NCBI GenBank assembly: GCA_937894955.1
Contig: CALAXO010000122.1
Span: forward strand, 1 to 7,714
DNA: 7,714 nucleotides
Reading direction: 5' to 3'
Source of the DNA: an uncultured Clostridia bacterium
GTDB lineage: Bacteria; Bacillota; Clostridia; Christensenellales; CAG-138
A program made the translations under genes and the position numbers. Position 1 is the stretch's first letter, and each line of letters begins with the position of its first letter. Below, piece after piece: positions 1 to 5,375 of the stretch. The notes under the pieces are model-generated. The model searched no databases. It was not told the DNA's origin and saw nothing but the letters and a program-made list of their open reading frames with translations.

Positions 1-237
1 GGCGGTTCAGGCTCGAACAGTGCAGAGTACGGCAGACCCGATTATGAAAGTCGCCCGGGATACGGCAACGCTCCTGCATATGACGACAACAGGGGCTACG
101 GCAGCAGCTACGGCGATGAACCTCGCCCGGCAAGACCCGCCGAACCTTCCCGCAGAAGCGCTCCCCGCGATAACCGCGACAAAAACAGCGGACTCGATCT
201 GCCCTATTTTCTCCGTCCCAAGAAAAAGAACAACTGA
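1..237 (+). CDS. ftsZ: Cell division protein FtsZ, C-terminal end only (partial)
   Basis: Frame 1 is open from the left edge to a TGA at 235-237, giving the last 78 residues of a longer protein. The first 60 or so residues are a disordered, Gly/Tyr/Arg/Pro-rich stretch with GYG repeats. The end reads LDLPYFLRPKKKNN. This matches the layout of FtsZ: a variable linker followed by the conserved C-terminal peptide (consensus D/E-I-P-x-F-L-R) and a short basic tail. In the family this peptide docks FtsA, SepF, ZapD or EzrA and so ties the tubulin-like Z-ring to the membrane at midcell. The GTPase domain lies outside the window, so the call rests on this peptide and the linker composition alone. 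An unrelated Arg/Gly-rich protein is possible but less likely. An intrinsic terminator follows 21 bases downstream, so this appears to be the last gene of its transcript. Confidence 0.7.
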   Translation, partial: GGSGSNSAEYGRPDYESRPGYGNAPAYDDNRGYGSSYGDEPRPARPAEPSRRSAPRDNRDKNSGLDLPYFLRPKKKNN

Positions 238-258
238 TTCAATAATCTGAAAAAAACC

Positions 259-306
259 GAAAGCATCCGAACATGCAGGCCGCATTCGGATGCCTTCAAT
301 TTTATT
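259..306 (+). terminator. Intrinsic terminator after ftsZ
   Basis: Inverted repeat of 13 bases (259-271 and 285-297) with one A:C mismatch. The core GCATCCGAA/TTCGGATGC is perfect over 9 bp, with a 13-nt loop, and it is followed by AATTTTATT. It begins 21 nt after the ftsZ stop and should separate ftsZ from the promoter at 366. Confidence 0.85.
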
Positions 307-365
307 ATGCAGTTCTATTAATACTGTCATTAATTGCACAAAGCGGCCGACAGCAAATTTCGTTG

Positions 366-395
366 TTGACAATACGATGGGCTCTGTGCTATAAT
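366..395 (+). promoter_or_regulatory. Strong sigma-A promoter for the Lsa-like ABC-F gene
   Basis: Perfect -35 box TTGACA at 366-371, an 18-nt spacer, and a perfect -10 box TATAAT at 390-395 preceded by an extended -10 TGC (387-389). Transcription should start near 401-402. That places about 375 nt of leader before the ABC-F start codon at 778. A box pair this close to consensus predicts strong constitutive initiation. That fits control being exerted later, by premature termination in the leader. Confidence 0.9.
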
Positions 396-471
396 CACCG
401 CAATCGGGGGTTTATCCGCCGAAATTCAAACAAAGGGGTATACCGGAGTGACCGTGATCGACTGAATTTTT

Positions 472-504
472 ATGCAAAGCAAACCTTTTATTTGTTGCGC
501 TTAA
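472..504 (+). CDS. Candidate leader peptide MQSKPFICCA
   Basis: An ATG at 472 opens a 10-codon frame ending in TAA at 502-504, inside the transcribed leader of the ABC-F gene. Its coding sequence includes the 5' arm of the hairpin at 479-524, so a translating or stalled ribosome would change that fold. There is no good Shine-Dalgarno at the usual distance: the nearest purine-rich sequence, GGAG at 445-448, is more than 20 nt upstream. Translation is therefore unproven and the call rests mainly on position. Confidence 0.3.
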   Translation: MQSKPFICCA

Positions 505-524
505 AAATGTGCAAAAGAGTTTGC
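479..524 (+). other. Leader hairpin spanning the two candidate leader peptides
   Basis: GCAAACCTTTT (479-489) pairs with AAAAGAGTTTGC (513-524) over 11 bp with a single bulged A at 518, enclosing a 23-nt loop. The 5' arm lies inside the first candidate leader frame, and the loop holds the stop of that frame and the start of the next. It has no T-run after it, so it is not a terminator. It is a candidate anti-termination or ribosome-sensing structure. Confidence 0.5.
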
Positions 525-578
525 GCTGCGATTCGGTTGATAACATCCCGGTGGACTTCCGCATATTTAACAGGATAA
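507..578 (+). CDS. Candidate second leader peptide, 23 residues
   Basis: An ATG at 507-509, two bases after the stop of the 10-codon frame, opens a 24-codon frame ending in TAA at 576-578. The peptide begins MCKRVCAAIR and is basic and Cys-containing. The start sits in the loop of the 479-524 hairpin. Its close spacing to the preceding frame would allow reinitiation. No separate ribosome binding site is visible. It could equally be chance reading in a structured leader. Confidence 0.25.
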   Translation: MCKRVCAAIRLITSRWTSAYLTG

Positions 579-629
579 ATGCAAGGCAGACTTTGTGTTT
601 CCCTGTATGAGCTTTATATTTCTGCTCAG

Positions 630-670
630 AAGCGGATGTGAATGATGTTTCACGTTCCGTTTTTTATTTT
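630..670 (+). terminator. Intrinsic terminator (attenuator) inside the ABC-F leader
   Basis: CGGA-T-GTGAA (633-642) pairs with TTCAC-GT-TCCG (649-659): 9 bp with a 1x2 internal loop and a 6-nt loop (643-648). It can be extended outward by A/G pairing with the T-run. It is directly followed by TTTTTTATTTT (660-670). It lies about 230-270 nt after the predicted transcription start and about 107 nt before the ABC-F start codon. No complete gene lies between promoter and terminator. This is the expected position of a conditional attenuator. Confidence 0.75.
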
Positions 671-688
671 CATAAAATGTGTTTTATG
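671..688 (+). repeat. AT-rich perfect palindrome after the attenuator
   Basis: CATAAAA (671-677) and TTTTATG (682-688) form a perfect 7-bp inverted repeat around TGTG. It abuts the terminator T-run. An overlapping alternative fold, ATTTT-CAT-AAAAT (666-678), would use part of that T-run. It may be a protein-binding site or simply an AT-rich coincidence; its role is unknown. Confidence 0.45.
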
Positions 689-777
689 TGCACCTTAACG
701 AAACCCTCCGAACCGCCCGCAGACTTCGGCTTTCAGCGCATTTATAACCCGCAGGCTTAAACAACAAGGAGGTTCAT

Positions 778-2253
778 ATGTCCATAATTTCAGTACACAA
801 TTTAACTTTTTGCTATGAGGGCAGTTTCGACAACATTTTTGAAAACGTAAATTTCACGATCGATACCGATTGGAGACTTGGCTTCATCGGACGAAACGGG
901 CGCGGGAAAACGACTTTTCTGCGGCTGTTAACGGGCGATTATGCATACGAAGGAAGTATCACAGCAAGCGTTCATTTCGACTATTTTCCGTTTGCCGTAA
1001 CAAATGAATGTCTGACTGCTGCCGAAATCCTTCTGACTGTTTCCGGTATTGCGGAATACGACTTTTGGCGCGCCGAGCGGGAACTCGGACTTCTCGGCGT
1101 TGATGAAAGTGTGCTCCCCCGTCCGTTTGCAACGCTTTCCAACGGAGAAAAAACCAAACTGCTGCTTGCCGCACTCTTTCTCAAGGAAAACAATTTTCTG
1201 CTCATTGATGAGCCGACAAATCATCTTGATCTTGACGGGAGACGACTCGTTGCGAAATATCTCAAGAGCAAACGAGGGTTCATTCTTGTGTCGCACGACA
1301 GGGCATTCCTTGATGAATGCATTGACCATGTGCTGTCAATTAATCGCAGCACGATAGAAGTCATTCACGGCAATTATTCATCATGGCAGCGTGAAAAAAC
1401 TCGGCGTGACGATTATGAACGCAGTGAAAACTCCGCCGAAATTGCCAACCTGCGCAATGCAGCGGACAGAATTGCTTCATGGTCGGACAAAATTGAAGCA
1501 ACAAAAATCGGCGGCGGTCCGTGTGATCGCGGCGCAATCGGCGCAAAAGCCGCAAAGATGATGCGTCATGCAAAGGCACAGGAGAGCAGACTTGAGCGCG
1601 AAATTGAAAAGCGGGAGGCACTTATGCATGATGTTGAATACGACGAGCAGCTGAAGCTGCATCCCGAGCCGTATTTCAGGCAGAATCTGCTTTTATCAAA
1701 AGACCTTTCCATTTTTTACGGTGACAGATGTGTTGCAAACGGAATTAGTCTTACACTCAACCGCGGGGACAGAATTGCGCTTGTCGGGCGAAACGGCTGC
1801 GGCAAATCCAGTTTGCTGAAGCTTTTAATCGGCCAACCCATTGCACATACGGGCACACTTGAAATCGGCAGCAGACTGACCGTGTCGTATGTGCCGCAGG
1901 ATATGTCTTTTCTTTCCGGCAGCGCAGACGACTTCGCCGCAGAAAGCGAAATTGATATCACACTGTTCAAAACGATTCTGAGAAAGCTTGATTTCAAGCG
2001 CACGCAGTTCACAAAAGATATGTCGGAATTTTCCATGGGACAAAAGAAAAAAGTCTTGCTTGCCCGCAGCCTTTGCCAAAGAGCCAACCTCTATATCTGG
2101 GATGAACCGCTGAACTACATTGACGTTATATCAAGACTTCAGATAGAAACGCTGATACTTGAATGCAAGCCGACCATGCTGTTTGTTGAACATGATGAAG
2201 CTTTCGTCAACGATATTGCAACGGAAGTGTGCAGAATCAGTTTGAATCAATAG
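778..2253 (+). CDS. Lsa-type ABC-F ribosomal protection protein
   Basis: This is a soluble 491-residue protein with two ABC ATPase domains and no membrane segments. Domain 1 has Walker A GRNGRGKTT (38-46), signature LSNGEKTK (120-127), Walker B with catalytic Glu145 (LLIDEPTNHLD) and SHD (172-174). A charged helical linker runs from about 185 to 300. Domain 2 has Walker A GRNGCGKSS (337-345), signature FSMGQKKK (418-425), Walker B with Glu443 (IWDEPLNYID) and EHD (471-473). Length, GRNGRGKTT, the GAIGAKAAKMM linker motif and WDEPLNYID match the Lsa family from memory of Lsa(A). Such proteins enter the ribosomal E site and dislodge lincosamides, streptogramin A and pleuromutilins. The start is fixed by AAGGAGG five bases before ATG. 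The gene stands alone, with its own promoter, attenuator-like leader and terminator. The family call is strong; the exact drug spectrum cannot be read from sequence, and a housekeeping translation-factor role cannot be excluded. Confidence 0.9.
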   Translation: MSIISVHNLTFCYEGSFDNIFENVNFTIDTDWRLGFIGRNGRGKTTFLRLLTGDYAYEGSITASVHFDYFPFAVTNECLTAAEILLTVSGIAEYDFWRAERELGLLGVDESVLPRPFATLSNGEKTKLLLAALFLKENNFLLIDEPTNHLDLDGRRLVAKYLKSKRGFILVSHDRAFLDECIDHVLSINRSTIEVIHGNYSSWQREKTRRDDYERSENSAEIANLRNAADRIASWSDKIEATKIGGGPCDRGAIGAKAAKMMRHAKAQESRLEREIEKREALMHDVEYDEQLKLHPEPYFRQNLLLSKDLSIFYGDRCVANGISLTLNRGDRIALVGRNGCGKSSLLKLLIGQPIAHTGTLEIGSRLTVSYVPQDMSFLSGSADDFAAESEIDITLFKTILRKLDFKRTQFTKDMSEFSMGQKKKVLLARSLCQRANLYIWDEPLNYIDVISRLQIETLILECKPTMLFVEHDEAFVNDIATEVCRISLNQ

Positions 2254-2310
2254 CGAGGTTTGCCGCTGCATCCCGGTTGCTCCGTGCATTGCAGCAGGGC
2301 GGCGAACTCA

Positions 2311-2360
2311 AAAACAGGAGCATGTCATACGGCAATGCTCCTGTTCGTTATTTTGGTTTA
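2311..2360 (+). terminator. Intrinsic terminator shared by convergent ABC-F and gap genes
   Basis: A perfect 11-bp inverted repeat, AACAGGAGCAT (2313-2323) and ATGCTCCTGTT (2335-2345), with an 11-nt loop. On the plus strand it is followed by CGTTATTTTGGTTT. On the minus strand the stem ends in GTTTTTGAG, giving five Ts. It lies between two converging genes, 60 nt after the ABC-F stop and 50 nt after the gap stop, so it can serve both, more convincingly on the plus side. Confidence 0.85.
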
Positions 2361-2394
2361 ATTGTGTGCGTTGATTCCTGTTTATACCGCGGAA

Positions 2395-3432
2395 TTATTT
2401 ACTGCAGCAGCAACAGCAGGGATGATCAACGGAGGACATATGCTTGATGAGGTCAACAAGTTTGTTGGAATAACCCCATTCATTGTCGTACCAAGCAACA
2501 AGCTTTACAAAATGATCGTTAAGCATTATGCCGGCGGTTGCATCGAAGATGGAAGTTCTCTTATCGTGATAGAAATCGGAAGAGACAACAGCGTCCTCGG
2601 TGTATCCGATGATGCCGGCGAATTCGGGGCTTTCGCTTGCTGCTTTCATAACTGCCTTGATTTCATCGTAAGTTGCGGGTTTTTCGAGCACGCAGGTGAG
2701 ATCAACAACAGAAACGTCAATGGTGGGAACGCGCATACTCATGCCGGTCAGCTTGCCGTTAAGAGCGGGGATGACCTTGCCGACTGCCTTTGCTGCACCG
2801 GTGCTGCTGGGGATGATGTTGTGTGCTGCCGCACGGCCGCCGCGCCAATCCTTGCGGGAAGAACCGTCAACGGTAAGCTGGGTTGCGGTGATGGAATGAA
2901 CGGTGGTCATAAGACCCTCTTTGATGCCGAAATTATCGTTGATAACCTTTGCAAGAGGTGCAAGGCAGTTGGTTGTGCAGCTTGCATTGGAAACAACGTT
3001 CATGTCGGACTTGTATTCCTTGTTGTTTACACCCATAACGAACATGGGAGTTGCATCCTTTGCGGGTGCGGAGATGACGACCTTCTTTGCGCCGCCTACG
3101 AAATGCTGGCTTGCGAGTTCGGTGGTGGTGAACTTACCGGTGGATTCAACAACGTATTCTGCGCCGCATTCGCCCCAGGGAATCTCCTTGGGATCCATGC
3201 AGTTATAAACGCTGATAGCTTCGCCGTTGACAACGAGCTTGCCGTTTTCAACCTTGATTTCTCCGTCAAACCTGCCGTGAACGGTGTCATACCTGAGCAG
3301 ATAAGCCATGTATTCAAGGTCGATGAAGGGATCGTTGATGCCCATTACAGTAACGTCGGGGTCCGCTGCTGCTGCGCGGAAAACGAGCCTGCCGATGCGG
3401 CCGAAGCCGTTGATGCCGATTTTGGTTGCCAT
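2395..3432 (-). CDS. gap: Glyceraldehyde-3-phosphate dehydrogenase with poly-Cys tail
   Basis: Catalyses the NAD-dependent phosphorylating oxidation of glyceraldehyde 3-phosphate to 1,3-bisphosphoglycerate in cytosolic glycolysis. The 345-residue protein has the Rossmann motif GFGRIGR (9-15), Asp34 in GINDPF consistent with NAD preference, the catalytic Cys152 in SNASCTTNCLAP, His179 in TTVHSITATQ, the DWRGGRAAA loop (195-203) and the WYDNEWGYSNK motif (314-324). Length is slightly above the usual 330-340. The excess lies at the C-terminus, where the normal end near LVDLIKHM is followed by SSVDHPCCCCCSK, with Cys339-343 in a row. A GAGGAGG sits 10 nt before the ATG. It has its own promoter and ends before the shared terminator. 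The large plus-strand frame opposite it is a shadow. Function is very secure; the role of the Cys tail is unknown. Confidence 0.97.
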   Translation of the reverse strand: MATKIGINGFGRIGRLVFRAAAADPDVTVMGINDPFIDLEYMAYLLRYDTVHGRFDGEIKVENGKLVVNGEAISVYNCMDPKEIPWGECGAEYVVESTGKFTTTELASQHFVGGAKKVVISAPAKDATPMFVMGVNNKEYKSDMNVVSNASCTTNCLAPLAKVINDNFGIKEGLMTTVHSITATQLTVDGSSRKDWRGGRAAAHNIIPSSTGAAKAVGKVIPALNGKLTGMSMRVPTIDVSVVDLTCVLEKPATYDEIKAVMKAASESPEFAGIIGYTEDAVVSSDFYHDKRTSIFDATAGIMLNDHFVKLVAWYDNEWGYSNKLVDLIKHMSSVDHPCCCCCSK

Positions 3433-3473
3433 GAGTGAAAAGCCTCCTCAAAAGATTATAAATGTTTGAATCG

Positions 3474-3499
3474 GAAGCCGGCGGCGAAAAAGAAGCCGG
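3474..3499 (-). repeat. Direct repeat of GAAGCCGG in the gap 5' UTR
   Basis: GAAGCCGG occurs at 3474-3481 and again at 3492-3499, 18 bp start to start (CCGGCTTC twice on the transcribed minus strand). Both copies lie just downstream of the predicted gap transcription start (about 3503). Two in-phase half-sites there are a plausible operator arrangement. Known glycolytic repressors of Firmicutes such as CggR bind direct repeats near gap promoters, but this sequence does not obviously match the CggR site. Confidence 0.35.
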
Positions 3500-3509
3500 G
3501 CTTGACCTT

Positions 3510-3537
3510 ATTATACCCCATTACGGGAAAAAAACAA
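3510..3537 (-). promoter_or_regulatory. Promoter of gap
   Basis: On the minus strand, TTGTTT (3537-3532) and a perfect TATAAT (3515-3510) are separated by 16 nt. Transcription should start near 3503, giving a 5' UTR of about 70 nt. The -10 box is consensus; the -35 box matches TTGACA at four of six positions. The A/T tracts upstream may add to its strength. Confidence 0.65.
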
Positions 3538-3580
3538 CTATATAATTCGGGATATTTTTTCCGAAAAAATAGAAAAAAAA
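3528..3580. other. Phased A/T tracts upstream of the gap promoter
   Basis: Runs of 6-8 A or T occur at 3528-3534, 3555-3560, 3564-3569 and 3573-3580. The last three have centres about 9-10 bp apart. ATTTTTT/AAAAAAT (3554-3560, 3564-3570) is also an inverted repeat around CCG. Phased tracts bend DNA, and upstream curvature can raise promoter activity. No strong GC-rich stem sits before the T-runs, so a terminator for the upstream glycosyltransferase gene is not clearly supported. Confidence 0.4.
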
Positions 3581-3621
3581 CTAACATGCCGACGAGCCGA
3601 ACCGCCTGCCTTCGGAAGGTG

Positions 3622-4548
3622 TCAGAAGTTCAGCTCCTCCGCAACGATATAGAGCGGACGCTGCTTAAGCTCATCGTACATGCGGTTCATGTATGCGCCC
3701 TGAATGCAGAGGAAGAGGAAAGTGAGTCCATGAAGCAGAACAACGCCGTCAACTGCCCAAAGCCACGCGGGAAATTTGACTCCGCAGCAGGCAAGCACGA
3801 TGAGCGCAATAAGACCGAGACCCGCAATGATGCTTGTGAACACGCCGAAACCGCCGCAAAGCGTCAGCGGGCGATCACTGAAACCAATGATTCCGTCCAT
3901 TGCAAGGCGAATCATTTTTTTGAGCGTGTACTTAGTTTTTCCCGCAAAGCGTTCGTTGCGGACAAATTCAATGGGAACGGCGTCAAAGCCCATCCAGCCG
4001 CTCATACCGCGCAGGAAGCGGTTATGTTCACGCATTTTGAGGAACACATCCGCAACTTTGCGGTCGATAAGGCGAAAATCACCGGTATCAAGCGGAATTG
4101 CGGTTGCACTCATGGACTTCAGCAGGCGATAATATGCAGCGGCCGTGAGCTTTTTGAAGATAGTCTCGCCCTGCCTCTTCAGGCGTTTGCCGTATGCTAT
4201 ATCAGCACCGTTTTCCCATGCTTTGACCATTTGCTCGATGACTTCGGGCGGATCCTGCAAGTCAACGTCAATGATTATCAACGCATCACCTTTGGCCGCA
4301 TCCATACCGCAGGTTACGGCAAGCTGATGCCCGAAATTCCTGCTGAAGGAACGTACCTTGACCTGAGGGTTGTTCTTTGCTATATTGCGCAGAATCTTCA
4401 TTGAGCCATCACGGCTGCCATCGTTTACATAAATGATTTCGTAAGGATAACCGATTTTTTTCATGACCGCATCCATACGGGAAAATGAGGTTTCAAGCAC
4501 CTCTTCTTCGTTATAAACGGGTACAATAAGCGAAAGTGTTTTTTCCAT
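3622..4548 (-). CDS. GtrB/DPM1-like family 2 glycosyltransferase, membrane-anchored
   Basis: A GT2 enzyme of the polyisoprenyl-phosphate glycosyltransferase type, which transfers a sugar from a nucleotide donor to undecaprenyl phosphate at the inner face of the membrane. The 308-residue protein has the GT-A start SLIVPVYNEEEVL (6-18), VNDGSRDGS (41-49), SRNFGHQ (69-75), the metal- and donor-binding DVDLQDPP (94-101), TGDFRLIDRKV (155-165), RGMSGWMGF (180-188) and the basic FAGKTKYTLKKM stretch (201-212). Two hydrophobic segments follow, about 230-255 and 263-285, and the end RPLYIVAEELNF is typical of GtrB/YfdH proteins. Family members act in O-antigen, teichoic acid or glycolipid glucosylation; the sugar and acceptor here cannot be told. 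No flippase or companion glycosyltransferase gene is nearby. The Shine-Dalgarno is poor (AAAGGG about 15 nt upstream of ATG), but the conserved N-terminus fixes the start. Confidence 0.9.
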   Translation of the reverse strand: MEKTLSLIVPVYNEEEVLETSFSRMDAVMKKIGYPYEIIYVNDGSRDGSMKILRNIAKNNPQVKVRSFSRNFGHQLAVTCGMDAAKGDALIIIDVDLQDPPEVIEQMVKAWENGADIAYGKRLKRQGETIFKKLTAAAYYRLLKSMSATAIPLDTGDFRLIDRKVADVFLKMREHNRFLRGMSGWMGFDAVPIEFVRNERFAGKTKYTLKKMIRLAMDGIIGFSDRPLTLCGGFGVFTSIIAGLGLIALIVLACCGVKFPAWLWAVDGVVLLHGLTFLFLCIQGAYMNRMYDELKQRPLYIVAEELNF

Positions 4549-4753
4549 AATTATTAACCGTTGCCCTTTATTTTTTGTTGCTGCAGCGCAAGCCGCATTG
4601 CGATGATTCCGCAGCGGCGGATGCGCCGACGTATTGCTGCCTCCGCGAATCGACCGTTCCGGCCGGGTTCACGGGGATTATACAAATTATATCCTATTTT
4701 GCCGCAGATTTCAAGCAAAAAAGGAAAATAAGTCCGTGCGCCGCGTTCCGTCA
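4549..4753 (-). other. Structured leader of the glycosyltransferase gene
   Basis: The predicted transcript starts near 4679 and runs about 130 nt before the glycosyltransferase ATG. It is GC-rich with small inverted repeats, for example TCCGC-AGCG-GCGGA around 4607-4620. A 67-codon minus-strand frame covers the stretch, and its start overlaps the stop of the upstream lipoprotein gene (TTGATGA). It is Arg-rich, matches no family I know and contains the promoter, so I read it as non-coding. Confidence 0.4.
4686..4714 (-). promoter_or_regulatory. Promoter of the glycosyltransferase gene
   Basis: On the minus strand, TTGAAA (4714-4709), a 17-nt spacer and a perfect TATAAT (4691-4686). A second TATAAT overlaps just downstream (TTTGTATAATCC). 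The ideal spacing and box match argue that the glycosyltransferase gene is transcribed independently of the lipoprotein gene before it. Confidence 0.75.
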
Positions 4754-5326
4754 TCAATGCCCGGGCTGAACACCGACAGAAGCATCGAACTCAAGAGTAA
4801 AGGGTTTATCCGTCAGCGCCGTGTCTGTCAGCACCGTTGCAAAAAGCAGATTCTCCCCCGGCTCAAGCTTCAGCATAAACGAGCCGTCTGCCGACTGCAT
4901 GCTGCCGGAAGCAATAAAGGCTCCGCTGCCGCCTTCCATCGTGTCCGTGAAGATTATGTTCACAGCACAAAAAAGGGTTTCGGGATAGCTGTTTATCACC
5001 ATGCCGTCAACGAATGTGCCGTCACCCTCCTCGAATACGCGGAAGTTTGCAAATTGAAGGTATTGCTCAAAATGCTCCGTCCCGCGAATTTCTTTTCCAA
5101 GCGCATCATAATGCACTATGCCGCCCGTAGGCACCGCATCGATGGTCGATGCTGCATCGGCCGTCGGATATGATGTACCCGCCGTTGAATCGGTGCTGTC
5201 TGCCGGGAATCCATGAGGCGGCAATGTCACATCAGGCATAGTGCTTGAATTCTTGCCCTTGCAGCCCGCTGCCAAGAGCACTAAAGCCGCAAGCAGTCCT
5301 GCGGACAGGCGCAGTGCAAAACGCAT
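4754..5326 (-). CDS. Putative secreted lipoprotein, function unknown
   Basis: I do not recognise a named family. From the ATG at 5324-5326 the product has 190 residues: a signal peptide with Arg residues and a hydrophobic core (LSAGLLAALVLLAAGC), a lipid-attachment Cys at position 22, a Ser/Thr/Pro/Asp-rich spacer (about 23-67), then a compact domain (about 70-185). The pattern of a glycine-bounded strand, a hydrophobic strand ending in a TD pair and an L-x-PGE-x-x-xF motif (154-163) resembles FxLYD-type beta-sandwich domains of Firmicutes surface proteins; that resemblance is tentative. The frame is open further upstream. An ATG at 5381-5383 would overlap the pncB stop by 8 nt and allow translational coupling, but would give an unusually long 41-residue signal peptide. 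I prefer the later ATG, which has a GGACGGG-like sequence before it. The gene probably follows pncB on one transcript. Confidence 0.7.
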   Translation of the reverse strand: MRFALRLSAGLLAALVLLAAGCKGKNSSTMPDVTLPPHGFPADSTDSTAGTSYPTADAASTIDAVPTGGIVHYDALGKEIRGTEHFEQYLQFANFRVFEEGDGTFVDGMVINSYPETLFCAVNIIFTDTMEGGSGAFIASGSMQSADGSFMLKLEPGENLLFATVLTDTALTDKPFTLEFDASVGVQPGH

Positions 5327-5375
5327 ACACCCGTCCGCAGTATCGTTCTTTATTTTGAAGTGTTCAAACAAGGTT

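Larger units (their letters stand above)
396..777 (+). promoter_or_regulatory. Long 5' leader of the ABC-F gene, probable attenuation region
   Basis: This is the main gene-free stretch of the window. In order it holds the predicted transcription start (about 402); a purine-rich AAAGGGG (432-438); possible short reading frames at 448-465 (GTG start, 5 codons), 472-504 and 507-578; an 11-bp hairpin (479-524); a small TGAGC/GCTCA hairpin (608-628); an intrinsic terminator (630-670); an AT-rich palindrome (671-688); and finally the AAGGAGG ribosome binding site (766-772). Long leaders with a leader peptide and a drug-relieved terminator are known upstream of several ABC-F, erm and tet genes. That this leader works the same way is inference from its architecture. 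A six-base complementarity, ACATCC (543-548) with GGATGT (634-639), could compete with the terminator stem, but it is short. Confidence 0.65.

Noticed and set aside
273..578. Plus-strand 101-codon frame in the ABC-F upstream region
   Set aside because: Its start lies inside the ftsZ terminator hairpin and it runs through the consensus promoter. Only its last 24 codons (507-578) fall in the transcribed leader.
2362..3438. Plus-strand 358-codon open frame opposite gap
   Set aside because: It is antisense to a textbook GAPDH and its product is Cys/Gly-rich with no domain. The conserved gap motifs on the minus strand explain the open frame.
3571..3621. Intrinsic terminator after the glycosyltransferase gene
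   Set aside because: There is a good T-run on the minus strand, but only a 5-bp CCGAA/TTCGG stem ending about 13 nt before it, so the geometry is wrong.
3466..4404. Plus-strand 312-codon frame opposite the glycosyltransferase
   Set aside because: It is a shadow of the GT2 gene and of the gap promoter region; no recognisable domain and no ribosome binding site.
4554..4757. Minus-strand 67-codon frame between the lipoprotein and glycosyltransferase genes
   Set aside because: It is Arg-rich and unrecognised, and a strong promoter with 17-nt spacing lies within it. Stop-start overlap with the lipoprotein gene is the only support.
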